Below are positions 24,003 to 32,917 of a DNA stretch of 52,413 nucleotides, piece by piece. The translations under genes and the position numbers were made by a program. Within the stretch, counting starts at the first letter, position 1. Each line of letters opens with the position of its first letter. The notes under the pieces are model-generated. The model was not told the origin of the DNA, ran no database searches, and saw only the letters and a list, made by a program, of their open reading frames with translations. Source of the DNA: Clostridia bacterium. Its GTDB lineage: Bacteria; Bacillota; Clostridia; Oscillospirales; CAG-272. The stretch is from the NCBI GenBank assembly GCA_017537175.1, contig JAFYLH010000003.1:1-52413 (forward strand). Reading direction: 5' to 3'.

Positions 24003-26099
24003 ATGAGTATGACTGAATATCGTTGCAAAAACTGCGGCGGTAGCTGTGAAATATCCAACACATCCCGTTTTATACAATGTGAGTATTGCGGCTCTACCTT
24101 TGAGCTTGATGCTAACAGAGCTCAGTTTGCAAATCTTTACAGCATAGCGGACGATGCTTGGAGCCGTAAGGATTTTGACAAAGCTTTAGATGCTTATTTA
24201 CAAATTGCAGAAAAGGATAACCTGCAGTCGGAGGCACATTGGGGAGCGGCACTTTGTCGTTACGGAATTGCCTACGAGGTTGACCCGGTCAGCGGAGAAA
24301 AGAAACCCACCTGTAACCGTATCAACAGGGAATCTATATTTGAGGACAAAAACTACATAGCGGCAATTAAGCACGCCTCTCCCGAAAATAAACAAAAATA
24401 TTCGATCCGTGCTTCCGAGATCGACAGAATTTCGGTTGAGTTTTTAAAGATAGTAGAAAACGAATCTCCCTATGATGTATTTATCAGCTACAAGCGTACC
24501 GATGAAAGAGGCCTTAAGACCATAGATGCCGAATATGCCATGAAGTTGTATTTATTCCTTAAGAGCAACGGCATTAGAGTATTTTTTGCAGAGGAAACCC
24601 TAAAGAATATTGCAGGCTCCCTGTATGAGCCCTATATATTTGCCGCACTGCAATCCTCAAAGGTTATGGTGCTGATGGGAAGCAGCAGGGAGTATATCGA
24701 ATCCACTTGGGTTAAAAACGAATGGCAGAGATTCTTCAAGCTGATGGAAACAAAGGCGGACAAGACCCTGATCCCTGTATTTATCGGGGGAGATCCCTAT
24801 GAGATCCTGCCCCAGCGCTTCCAGCCCTTACAGGCATTTAATGCAGGAAGTCCCGCCTTCGTGGAGGAAATTCTTGAGAATGTCAAGAAAAAGCTGACCG
24901 GACCTGCTCAGCAAAGTATACCCTCAGGGGGTAACAGCGCTCAGTCGGTAACCGTGGATAGCCTTTTGGAAAGAGCGTTTATGCTGCTCAGCGATGGTGA
25001 GTTTGAAAAATCATCAAAGCAGCTCGAAAAGGTACTGGATATCGATCCCAAGTGTGCAGCGGCTTACCTGTGCGCGCTTATGGTGGAGCATCGGGTTACA
25101 GAAGAGTCTCAGCTTTCCTCTTTGTCTCACCGCATCGATCTCAGCTCTAACTATAAAAAGATCATAGCATTTGGAAACGAGGGATTAAAGAAAAGAGTTT
25201 CCGGATATTCGGATGCCATACTGCAGAGACTGGGTCAGGCAGAGATGAGGAGGCAGGAGCTCCAGCAAAAGAAAGATGACTTGAAGAAAAAGGTTGACAA
25301 TGCCGATAGATCCTTGGGCAATCTCAATGACAAGCGAAATCAATTGACGGCTAAAATTGCAGCTGAAGAATCAAATTATGCTAATTTGAAAAGAAAGATC
25401 GATATTTCCCGGGCGCAACAGGTAAAATACAAGAATAAATTTATTTCTCCCATATGGATTGTACTTATCGGTCTTGTGCTTGATGCGTGTTTCATTTTCA
25501 ACCTGTGTTTAAGACCGCATGCGCCGTCAACAACAGTACTCTTGCTTACATTTATCCTCCCGGCAACGATTGTTTCTTTTATTGCCTTGTTCTCCTACTT
25601 TAATTTTGCCGGGGTGATTGTTCCTTTTATTGTGTTTTTTATTACCTTTGCGATTGTTGCCGCAATAAACGGTAACGGTATAATAACAGCAGTTTTAGGA
25701 ATTTTTTATGATCTTACATTGGGACTCTTGTTCAACGATAAGACGGTGTTGACTGCCGAAAATATAAAAATGACAGTCGTATTCGGTGCGCAGGTGCTGT
25801 ATATTATAGCTTTTATAGGCGGTGCTGCATCAAGTATCAAAAGAATCAAGAAAAAGATACAGTATATCCAACTCAAAAAGCAGATAGCTGCCGATGAGAA
25901 AGAGTATAATGAAAAATCACAGAAAAACACGGTGTTGATCCAGCTGCGTAAGGAATTACAGAAGGCAGATGAGGAGTATAATGAGCTTTTTGCAAGCTAC
26001 AAAAGTGAGCTTTTAAGAGATAACAGCGAATATGTTTCCTTTGCACATAAGTCCGGACTCAAACCGGAGTCGGTAGTACCTGTAAAATATCTTCAATAA
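24003..26099 (+). CDS. Zinc-ribbon, TPR, TIR-domain membrane protein
   Basis: 698 residues. Domains in order: CxxC zinc ribbon (Cys8, 11, 26, 29); TPR-like repeat (40-85); TIR domain (about 155-290) beginning SPYDVFISYKRTDERGL, with putative catalytic Glu209 in GSLYEPYIFAAL and the later STWVKNEWQRFF; second TPR-like pair (318-360); coiled coil (about 408-475); four or five membrane segments (about 480-615); C-terminal coiled coil. Bacterial TIR domains are often NADases in antiphage defence, but signalling roles exist too. It stands alone between two near-identical terminators. AAGGAG precedes the start; a second ATG is two codons on. Confidence 0.85.
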   Translation: MSMTEYRCKNCGGSCEISNTSRFIQCEYCGSTFELDANRAQFANLYSIADDAWSRKDFDKALDAYLQIAEKDNLQSEAHWGAALCRYGIAYEVDPVSGEKKPTCNRINRESIFEDKNYIAAIKHASPENKQKYSIRASEIDRISVEFLKIVENESPYDVFISYKRTDERGLKTIDAEYAMKLYLFLKSNGIRVFFAEETLKNIAGSLYEPYIFAALQSSKVMVLMGSSREYIESTWVKNEWQRFFKLMETKADKTLIPVFIGGDPYEILPQRFQPLQAFNAGSPAFVEEILENVKKKLTGPAQQSIPSGGNSAQSVTVDSLLERAFMLLSDGEFEKSSKQLEKVLDIDPKCAAAYLCALMVEHRVTEESQLSSLSHRIDLSSNYKKIIAFGNEGLKKRVSGYSDAILQRLGQAEMRRQELQQKKDDLKKKVDNADRSLGNLNDKRNQLTAKIAAEESNYANLKRKIDISRAQQVKYKNKFISPIWIVLIGLVLDACFIFNLCLRPHAPSTTVLLLTFILPATIVSFIALFSYFNFAGVIVPFIVFFITFAIVAAINGNGIITAVLGIFYDLTLGLLFNDKTVLTAENIKMTVVFGAQVLYIIAFIGGAASSIKRIKKKIQYIQLKKQIAADEKEYNEKSQKNTVLIQLRKELQKADEEYNELFASYKSELLRDNSEYVSFAHKSGLKPESVVPVKYLQ

Positions 26100-26103
26100 A
26101 CAG

Positions 26104-26133
26104 AAATCGGAGTGAATTTCACTCCGATTTTTT
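26104..26133. terminator. Bidirectional terminator between TIR and MATE genes
   Basis: Stem AAATCGGAGTG / CACTCCGATTT, loop AATTT, then T-run. The MATE stop codon lies inside it. Confidence 0.8.
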
Positions 26134-27480
26134 ATCTGTAACCTTAAGCCAGTTTCCAAAGTTGACCTTCCAAAAGGCTATAAAGCATTTTAATATCTGA
26201 TCACCCTTAAGGCAGATAAATGTTACTACATAAGGCCACTCGAATACATATGCTGACAGGAATGACAGGGGCAGTGTCAGGCACCACATAAGCAAAGTAT
26301 CAACCTTAAACACAAATCCCGTATCTCCGCCCGCACGGACTATTCCTGTATGAACCGAGTTCTGATATGCCGTACCTGCAACGGTTATCGACAGTACCAG
26401 CATAAACTGGGCGGACAGATCCTTTGCTGTGTCAGATACCGAGTAGAGGGCGTTGATAGGATCTCGCAGAACGAATATCAGCACTCCTGTGATCACTCCC
26501 AAGCCAACAAACATCAGCTGAAGGGTCTTGGAATAGAGAGGTATACGGGACAGCTTGCGTTCACCTATAGTTTTGCCTATAATAACCGCAGTTGCCGTAC
26601 CTGAGGCATACACCACCACCGACATTACCGAAAATACGGTGGAAGCTATAGAGTTTGCGGCAATGACATCCTTTGTTGTATGACCGAGTATAGCGGTCTG
26701 CAGCATCTGGGCAAAGCCCCAAAGCACACCCGAAAAGAACACAGGCGCTCCGGTTTTGAAATAGGTCTTGAACAGAGCGGTATCAAAGGGAAGAAGCTGA
26801 GTAGGCTTAAGCCTTACCTTTCTGTCTATACAGAATACGTATATACATATTACAGTAAGCTCAAGTCCGCGGGCAATAAGTGTGGCATAAGCAGCACCCT
26901 TGACACCCATTTGAGGACAACCAAGCTTACCGAATATCATAATATAGTTCAGTATCAGGTTGGTGATCAGAGCAAAGGTGGAGCTTACAAAGCCTATAAG
27001 CACCGTTTCTACACTTCTCAGCATTGACAAAAGTGCTTGAGTAAGGGCAAACAGAGGATAGGTAAATACCATTATCTGCAGATACATTACACCCTGATCT
27101 ATAACATCGGCATCGTTTGAAAGCAAGGACAGAACACCGTTTGGCAGGGCAAAGCATATGGCGAACAGCAGCATAGACACACCGACGGCTACCTTTGAGG
27201 AGATAGCTGCCATTTTCTTTACGCCGTCTATACGACCCTCACCCCAGGCTCTTGCACTGAATATCAAAGCTCCTTCTACAATGCCTGTTACCGACATCTG
27301 TAAAAGATACTGTATCTGATTGACCAATGTAACGCCCGAAAGTGCATCCTGACTGAACCGTCCCACCATCACGCTGTCGGTAATGTTGACCAGATAAACT
27401 ATAACATTCTGCAGAGCAATGGCAGCGGTAAGAGAAATAAAGGTTATGTAGAATTTTTTCTGTTTAACCAATAGTGACAT
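26119..27480 (-). CDS. MATE family efflux transporter
   Basis: 453 residues, twelve hydrophobic segments in two related halves. TDSVMVGRFSQDALSGVTL and MQLRSVETVLIGF-like segments in the first half and GHTTKDVIAANSIASTVF in the second match the MATE (NorM/DinF-like) pattern. It would export cationic compounds using an ion gradient; the substrate is unknown. The ATG at 27480 is preferred over an in-frame TTG at 27492. The aconitase-family gene lies upstream on the same strand, separated by a terminator. Confidence 0.92.
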   Translation of the reverse strand: MSLLVKQKKFYITFISLTAAIALQNVIVYLVNITDSVMVGRFSQDALSGVTLVNQIQYLLQMSVTGIVEGALIFSARAWGEGRIDGVKKMAAISSKVAVGVSMLLFAICFALPNGVLSLLSNDADVIDQGVMYLQIMVFTYPLFALTQALLSMLRSVETVLIGFVSSTFALITNLILNYIMIFGKLGCPQMGVKGAAYATLIARGLELTVICIYVFCIDRKVRLKPTQLLPFDTALFKTYFKTGAPVFFSGVLWGFAQMLQTAILGHTTKDVIAANSIASTVFSVMSVVVYASGTATAVIIGKTIGERKLSRIPLYSKTLQLMFVGLGVITGVLIFVLRDPINALYSVSDTAKDLSAQFMLVLSITVAGTAYQNSVHTGIVRAGGDTGFVFKVDTLLMWCLTLPLSFLSAYVFEWPYVVTFICLKGDQILKCFIAFWKVNFGNWLKVTDKKSE

Positions 27481-27494
27481 AATAAACCCCAAAT

Positions 27495-27520
27495 AAACTC
27501 CGCCACTACGGGCGGAGTTT
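27495..27520 (-). terminator. Terminator of the aconitase-family gene
   Basis: Perfect 10-bp stem AAACTCCGCC / GGCGGAGTTT with a 6-nt loop, just after the stop on the minus strand and upstream of the MATE start; T-rich sequence follows. Confidence 0.7.
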
Positions 27521-27527
27521 TGTCAGA

Positions 27528-29708
27528 TTATAAATTAGCCTTATAATAATTAATGAGACAACCCTTTGCGATGATATCCTTTTCGTCATCGGTTAAAGGA
27601 GCCATCTTAAGCTCGAACTCGGTTGCAGTACCGTTCTCGGTAATAGCCCATGCCTCAAAGGACAGCTTACCCTCGGTAACGCCGGACTTAACGCCCTTTA
27701 CAAGAATATAATCGCCTACCTTGAAGGGAAGCTCCTCGCTCTCAAAAAGGAAGGGCAGCATACCCCAGTTGATAAGGTTAGAGCGGTAACGCTTGGTTGC
27801 GTACTCGATTGCAATATTTGCAAGACCGCCAAGCACTCTCTGGCAGGATGCGGCCTGCTCACGGGCAGAGCCGTCACCGGGCTTGCGTGCGTATACTACG
27901 GATGCGATCTCAAGTTCACGGGGATCAACGCCGCAACGCTCAACTGCAGAGGCAACGGTCTCGGAGATCTCGCCCTTCTTAAATTCCTTTGCTCTTCCTA
28001 CATACTCGGGATCCTTACGGGAGAGTGCAAAGGTGGAGAGCTTTTCGGGGTTGGAACGGTAAGAGGAGGTCTCACCCGAGGGGATAAGCTCGTCGGTTGT
28101 GGTTACATCGTCTGTAATAAGGGATGCAACACCGAGGAGGATGTTTTCGCTAAGCTCGGGCTGTGCGGGCCAGTCGGTGATGTTGGGACCGAACTTAAGC
28201 TCAGCTGTGCTGTCAGCCTTGCCGTAGCCGAAGTAGCAACGGTTACGGTAAACGGTATCATCAAAGTGATACTCGGGGGTTGTATAGTCGATATCAAGCT
28301 CGGTTGCTGCAGTAACCTTACCGCCGTTGACAGCGGAGGCAGCAATAGAGCGGGCGTCCATAAGAGCAACAAATGCGCTCTGACCGTCACCGGGCTTGGA
28401 GCCTTCACGGTTGGGGAAGTTACGTGTGGTGTGACGGAGCGACAGTCCCTTGTTGGGAGGAACATCGCCTGCACCAAAGCAAGGACCGCAGAATGCGGAG
28501 CGAACCGTTACACCGCGCTCAAGAAGGGTGGAAATAACACCGTTCTTTGTAAGCTCAAGGAATACGGGCTGGCTTGCGGGATATGCGGAGAGTGCAAACT
28601 CGTCTGCACCTACCCAGCCTGTCTTAAGAATGTCGCTTGCAGCGCACATATTGTCAAATGTACCGCCTGCACAGCCTGCGATAACGCCCTGGATAGCCTG
28701 TACTCTGCCGTCAGCGGTAATATTTGCGATAAGGTCGTCAAGGCCGTTTTCGTGGAGGATGTCCTTAGCGTTTGCATTGAACTCCTTGATAGTATATGCA
28801 TTGGAGGGATGGAAAGGAAGTGCTATCATACACTCAACAGAAGAAAGGTCTACCTCTACCATGCCGTCGTATGCCGCAACCTCACCGGGAGCTAATTTCT
28901 TGAAAGCCTCAGGGCGGTTGTGCATCTTGAAATAGTTTTCGGTCTTATCGTCTGTCATCCAGATAGAAGAAAGACATGTGGTCTCGGTGGTCATAACATC
29001 GATACCGTTACGGTACTCCATAGGCAGGTTAGCAATACCCTCGCCTACAAACTCCATAACCTTGTTCTTAACAAAGCCGTTCTTGAAAACAGCGGAGATA
29101 ATAGCGATAGCCACGTCCTGAGGACCTACACCGGGCTTGGGTGCGCCTGTGAGCTTGATTGCTATGACCTCGGGGCAGTTGATGTCATATGTTCTCTTGA
29201 GAAGCTGCTTAACCAGCTCGGGACCGCCCTCGCCGATAGCCATGGTACCAAGGGCACCGTATCTGGTGTGGCTGTCAGAGCCCAGGAGCATTCTGCCGCA
29301 GCCGCTCATCATCTCACGCATATAGCTGTGGATAACTGCCTGATGTGCGGGAACGTAGATACCGCCGTACTTCTTGGCAGCACTGAGACCGAACATATGG
29401 TCATCCTCGTTTATTGTACCGCCTACCGCACAAAGGCTGTTATGGCAGTTTGTGAGAACGTAGGGCAGGGGGAACTCGGTGAGTCCGCTTGCTCTTGCTG
29501 TCTGGATGATACCTACATATGTAATATCGTGGGATGCCATAGCATCGAATTTTATCTTAAGTTTGTTCTCGTCTCCCGAGGTGTTGTGTGCCTGCAGGAT
29601 AGAGTAAGCCATTGTGTTTTTTCTGGCTTCTTCATAGGGTACTGCGGGGGTGTCTATAACCTCAACACCGTTACGCAGAAAAACCTTTTCATTTATCAGC
29701 TTTACCAT
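27528..29708 (-). CDS. Aconitate hydratase-family enzyme
   Basis: 726 residues. [4Fe-4S] dehydratase: cluster cysteines are visible in [12 protein letters not shown] and [31 protein letters not shown] is the conserved substrate-loop segment, with [13 protein letters not shown] and [12 protein letters not shown] near the N terminus. The swivel domain is at the C-terminal end. Likely role is citrate/isocitrate isomerisation, but this clade is often annotated only as hydratase, and a related hydroxyacid substrate cannot be excluded. GGAGG precedes the ATG; a full-consensus promoter lies upstream. No other TCA genes are adjacent. Confidence 0.85.
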   Translation of the reverse strand: MVKLINEKVFLRNGVEVIDTPAVPYEEARKNTMAYSILQAHNTSGDENKLKIKFDAMASHDITYVGIIQTARASGLTEFPLPYVLTNCHNSLCAVGGTINEDDHMFGLSAAKKYGGIYVPAHQAVIHSYMREMMSGCGRMLLGSDSHTRYGALGTMAIGEGGPELVKQLLKRTYDINCPEVIAIKLTGAPKPGVGPQDVAIAIISAVFKNGFVKNKVMEFVGEGIANLPMEYRNGIDVMTTETTCLSSIWMTDDKTENYFKMHNRPEAFKKLAPGEVAAYDGMVEVDLSSVECMIALPFHPSNAYTIKEFNANAKDILHENGLDDLIANITADGRVQAIQGVIAGCAGGTFDNMCAASDILKTGWVGADEFALSAYPASQPVFLELTKNGVISTLLERGVTVRSAFCGPCFGAGDVPPNKGLSLRHTTRNFPNREGSKPGDGQSAFVALMDARSIAASAVNGGKVTAATELDIDYTTPEYHFDDTVYRNRCYFGYGKADSTAELKFGPNITDWPAQPELSENILLGVASLITDDVTTTDELIPSGETSSYRSNPEKLSTFALSRKDPEYVGRAKEFKKGEISETVASAVERCGVDPRELEIASVVYARKPGDGSAREQAASCQRVLGGLANIAIEYATKRYRSNLINWGMLPFLFESEELPFKVGDYILVKGVKSGVTEGKLSFEAWAITENGTATEFELKMAPLTDDEKDIIAKGCLINYYKANL

Positions 29709-29753
29709 GTCTGACCTCCAATGGTTTTATATTAATATACATTATAATAATGT

Positions 29754-29782
29754 ATTATATCACTCAAATATCTAACTGTCAA
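29754..29782 (-). promoter_or_regulatory. Promoter of the aconitase-family gene
   Basis: Minus strand TTGACA (29777-29782), 17 bp, TATAAT (29754-29759): perfect sigma-A consensus. Confidence 0.9.
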
Positions 29783-29809
29783 CTTGTATAAAATCTTTTT
29801 ACATTTTAC

Positions 29810-29838
29810 TTGCAATATAAAGAAAATCGTGGTAAAAT
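29810..29838 (+). promoter_or_regulatory. Promoter of the SLH deacetylase gene
   Basis: TTGCAA (29810-29815), 17 bp, TAAAAT (29833-29838). Identical hexamers and spacing to the efp and yqeG promoters. Confidence 0.6.
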
Positions 29839-29866
29839 TATCTTATCACTTTTGAGAGGATTTTTT

Positions 29867-31462
29867 ATGAAAAGAATCGTATCCTTTTTACTGAGCTTTT
29901 TAATGATTATTCCGTCTCTCTTTCTGCCCGTATCGGCAAAGAGCTTTACCGACGTGTCAGAATCCGACTGGTTCTATCCCGCTGTTACCGAATGTGTGGC
30001 AAAGGGCTATATGGTAGGAACCTCCGACACCGTATTTTCACCTGATACTTATATTACCAGAGCACAGCTTTGTCAGGTTCTCTACAATATTTCCGGAGAG
30101 ACCGGCAGCTACAGCCCTTATTTCACCGACGTAGGTGCGGGTGCATGGTATGCCAAGGCTGTCTGCTGGGCAAAGAATAAGGGAATTGCTGCAGGTACCT
30201 CTGATGACAAATTCTCTCCCCATGCTACTCTGACCCGTGAGCAGCTGGCTGTTTTCTATTCAAGATATGTCAGCATCTTCAACATCACTCTTACCGAAAA
30301 AACTCCTGTCGACTATGTTGACGCAGATGAAATTTCCACATGGGCAGAAGCAGGTGTTGCTGTTGCAAACAATGCAGGTCTTCTCACTACCCGTACAGGA
30401 GATTGCTTTATTCCCCGCGGAAGTGTAACAAGAGCGGAGCTTGCGGGCTCTCTGCTTCGTCTCAAGGGCGACTACGAAAACGGCGTTTATGATACATCAA
30501 AGCATGTTCAGCTCGTATATAACGATATTACCGGTGCAGTTCTTGAAATAGGTGCGACTATAACAATCAAGGCTACCATTTGGCCTGCCGATGTCAAGGA
30601 TACAAAGGTAACCTACACCTCCTCAGCCCCTGCGGTTGCAAGCGTTGATGAAAACGGTAAGGTTACAGCTCTTTCGCACGGTAAAACATATATCACATCC
30701 AAGAGCAGCGATGACGGACATACCGCAACCACCGTTATAACAGTAAATATGGATCCCAATGACGGTCAGTTCCCCAAGGCGACCGTACAGACTCTCAGCA
30801 GCAGCTATAAGGTAGACATCAAGCCTATCGGCGGCAGAGTTATAGATCCCAATAAGCCTATGGTGGCAATTACCTATGATGACGGTCCCAGACCCAAGTC
30901 TACCAACCGTATTCTCGACTGTCTCGAAAAGTACGGTGCTGTGGCTACCTTCTTTGAGCTTGGTTATCTTGCCAAGGCATATCCCGACTGTATCCGCCGT
31001 GAGGTGGCTATAGGCTGTGAGGTAGCAAATCACTCCTGGGATCACCCCAATCTCGCCACCCTTTCCGGCGGTGGTGTTGCAAACCAGATCAACTCCACCA
31101 ACGATACTATATTCAATATTTGCGGTGTCAAGCCCAAGCTGCTTCGTCCTCCTTACGGCTCCTATAACCAGACCGTACGCAACAATGCAGGACTGCCCCT
31201 TATCATTTGGTCTATCGACACCCTTGACTGGAAGTACCGTGATGCATCCTATGTTACCTCTGTTGTAAAGAACCAGGTTACAGACGGCTCTGTTATCCTT
31301 ATGCATTCCATTTATGATTCAACAGCGGCGGCCACCGAGGCTATAGTGCCATGGCTTATTTCTCAGGGCTACCAGCTTGTAACGGTAAGCGAGCTTGCTG
31401 AGGCAAGAGGAATAGAGCTGCAGAACGGCGGTGCTTACCATTCCTTCTATAAGAAAAAATAA
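29867..31462 (+). CDS. SLH-domain polysaccharide deacetylase
   Basis: 531 residues, secreted. Signal peptide (1-24, ending PVSAKS); three SLH repeats (about 25-205) for cell-wall anchoring (FTDVSESDWFYPAVTECVAK, FTDVGAGAWYAKAVCWAKNK, and a third); a BIG2-type Ig-like domain (about 214-290); a NodB deacetylase domain (about 330-505) with catalytic TYDDGP, the His pair of HSWDHP, RPPYGSYN, DTLDWK and LMHS. Likely deacetylates peptidoglycan or a surface polysaccharide. The ATG at 29867 follows GAGAGGA. Monocistronic, ending at the hairpin at 31473-31491. Confidence 0.93.
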   Translation: MKRIVSFLLSFLMIIPSLFLPVSAKSFTDVSESDWFYPAVTECVAKGYMVGTSDTVFSPDTYITRAQLCQVLYNISGETGSYSPYFTDVGAGAWYAKAVCWAKNKGIAAGTSDDKFSPHATLTREQLAVFYSRYVSIFNITLTEKTPVDYVDADEISTWAEAGVAVANNAGLLTTRTGDCFIPRGSVTRAELAGSLLRLKGDYENGVYDTSKHVQLVYNDITGAVLEIGATITIKATIWPADVKDTKVTYTSSAPAVASVDENGKVTALSHGKTYITSKSSDDGHTATTVITVNMDPNDGQFPKATVQTLSSSYKVDIKPIGGRVIDPNKPMVAITYDDGPRPKSTNRILDCLEKYGAVATFFELGYLAKAYPDCIRREVAIGCEVANHSWDHPNLATLSGGGVANQINSTNDTIFNICGVKPKLLRPPYGSYNQTVRNNAGLPLIIWSIDTLDWKYRDASYVTSVVKNQVTDGSVILMHSIYDSTAAATEAIVPWLISQGYQLVTVSELAEARGIELQNGGAYHSFYKKK

Positions 31463-31472
31463 AATTTCGTAG

Positions 31473-31491
31473 GGGAGGGGTCACCCCTCCC
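31473..31491 (+). terminator. Hairpin after the deacetylase gene
   Basis: GGGAGGGG / CCCCTCCC with a TCA loop; only a weak T-tract follows, so termination may be partial. Confidence 0.5.
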
Positions 31492-31495
31492 TTAA

Positions 31496-31504
31496 TGTTA
31501 TAAT
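31496..31504 (+). promoter_or_regulatory. Extended -10 element abutting rlmD
   Basis: TG-t-TATAAT (31496-31504) ends 5 bp before the rlmD ATG, so a transcript from it would start at or next to the start codon. Confidence 0.4.
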
Positions 31505-31509
31505 CTGTT

Positions 31510-32808
31510 ATGATAAAAAAGAATTCTTTACACAGGGTCAATATTACCGATATAAACAACCTCGGCTACGGCATCTGCCGTATCGAGGGCATTGTTGCTT
31601 TTGTTCAGGGTGGTGTAACAGGCGACGAGCTTGACATCAAGATAATCAAAAGTACCAAGGATTACTGTGTGGCAAGGATAGAAAAGGTGATCACCCCCTC
31701 TCCTTACCGTACCGATTCCCTTTGTCCGGTATCAAAGACCTGCGGAGGCTGTGTTTACCGTCATATTACCTATGATCACGAAAAAGAGCTTAAGAGAAAC
31801 TATGTGGAAAACGCATTTCGCAAGGCAGGTGTAGCCGTTGAGGTGGCAGAGGTGACCTCGGACAACAAGACCGAGGGCTACCGCAACAAGGTTCAGTATC
31901 CCGTAGGCAAGGACGGAGTTATCGGCTATTATAAGCCCAAGACCCACGATATCATCGAATGTGACAACTGTATCCTCGAGGAGCCTATGCTCTATGAGGT
32001 AAAGAAGTTTATCGCAGATTTTATAAAGGAAAAGCACATCGACTGTCTTCGTCATATCTATCTTCGTTGCGGCAAAGCGACGGGTGAGATTATGGTCTGC
32101 CTTGTGTCCGCCAAACGTAGCTTTGCAGGCCTTGAGGAGCTTTGCGACTCGGTGTGTGAAAAGTTCCCTCAGGTCAAGTGCTTTGCCCTTAATTTAAATG
32201 ACAAGGATACCAACGTAATATTAGGTAAGGATACCTTTATTTTAAGAGGAAATCCCTATATAGAGGACGAGCTTTTGGGATGCCGTTTCCGTATATCCCC
32301 TCAGTCCTTCTATCAGGTCAACCATGATATGACAGAGCTTCTCTATTCAAAGGTAATAGAGCTCTGTGACCTCAAAGAGGGTCAGAGCTTTATCGACCTC
32401 TATTGCGGATGCGGTACCATCGGTCTGTGTGTTGCGTCAAAGGCTAAGACCGCTAATATGTTCGGTGTAGAGATAATCCCCCAGGCGGTGGAGAACGCCA
32501 AGGTCAATGCAGGCATCAACGGTATAGAAAATGCAAAATTCCTCTGCGGGGATGCTTCGGATGCTCCCCTACACAAATGCGACTGTGTGATAGTTGACCC
32601 ACCCCGCAAGGGACTAACACCAAAGCTTATAGACCAGCTCTCGACTGCCGAGGTAGAAAAAATAGTCTATGTTTCCTGTAACCCGGATACCCTCGCCCGT
32701 GACGTTGCGGGATTTATAGAAAAGGGCTACACCCCTTCTACAGTTTATCCCTTTGATCTGTTCCCGAGAACAGGGCATGTGGAGAACATTGTTTGTCTGA
32801 GCAAATGA
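31510..32808 (+). CDS. rlmD: 23S rRNA (uracil-C5)-methyltransferase, RlmD/RumA type
   Basis: 432 residues. N-terminal TRAM domain (MIKKNSLHRVNITDINNLGY and on), Fe-S cysteines in LCPVSKTCGGCVY and CDNCILEEP, SAM-binding DLYCGCGTIGLCVAS, DPPRKGL and the catalytic/structural VYVSCNPDTLARD. It methylates uracil C5 in 23S rRNA; which position (747 or 1939 type) cannot be told here. No Shine-Dalgarno sequence is visible and a -10 box lies immediately upstream. The gene is followed within 10 nt by an ATATCGC word array. Confidence 0.92.
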   Translation: MIKKNSLHRVNITDINNLGYGICRIEGIVAFVQGGVTGDELDIKIIKSTKDYCVARIEKVITPSPYRTDSLCPVSKTCGGCVYRHITYDHEKELKRNYVENAFRKAGVAVEVAEVTSDNKTEGYRNKVQYPVGKDGVIGYYKPKTHDIIECDNCILEEPMLYEVKKFIADFIKEKHIDCLRHIYLRCGKATGEIMVCLVSAKRSFAGLEELCDSVCEKFPQVKCFALNLNDKDTNVILGKDTFILRGNPYIEDELLGCRFRISPQSFYQVNHDMTELLYSKVIELCDLKEGQSFIDLYCGCGTIGLCVASKAKTANMFGVEIIPQAVENAKVNAGINGIENAKFLCGDASDAPLHKCDCVIVDPPRKGLTPKLIDQLSTAEVEKIVYVSCNPDTLARDVAGFIEKGYTPSTVYPFDLFPRTGHVENIVCLSK

Positions 32809-32815
32809 TGTTAGC

Positions 32816-32903
32816 GACATAAATCCAACGGATTTATGTCATATCGCGCCCGTAGGGCATATCGCGTCATAGACATATCGCATTTGCGAAGCAAATATAT
32901 CGC
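32816..32903. repeat. ATATCGC word array, left of the DUF4268 gene
   Basis: ATATCGC at 32841, 32859, 32875 and 32897. The gaps are filled exactly by perfect palindromes GCCCGTAGGGC (32848-32858), GTCATAGAC (32866-32874) and ATTTGCGAAGCAAAT (32882-32896). An 11-bp stem (32816-32840) precedes the first word. Confidence 0.9.
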
Positions 32904-32917
32904 AAGAGGAGAAATAT

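Noticed and set aside
28266..28895. 209-codon plus-strand frame inside the aconitase-family gene
   Set aside because: Antisense to conserved motifs of the hydratase; Cys-rich shadow without a ribosome site.
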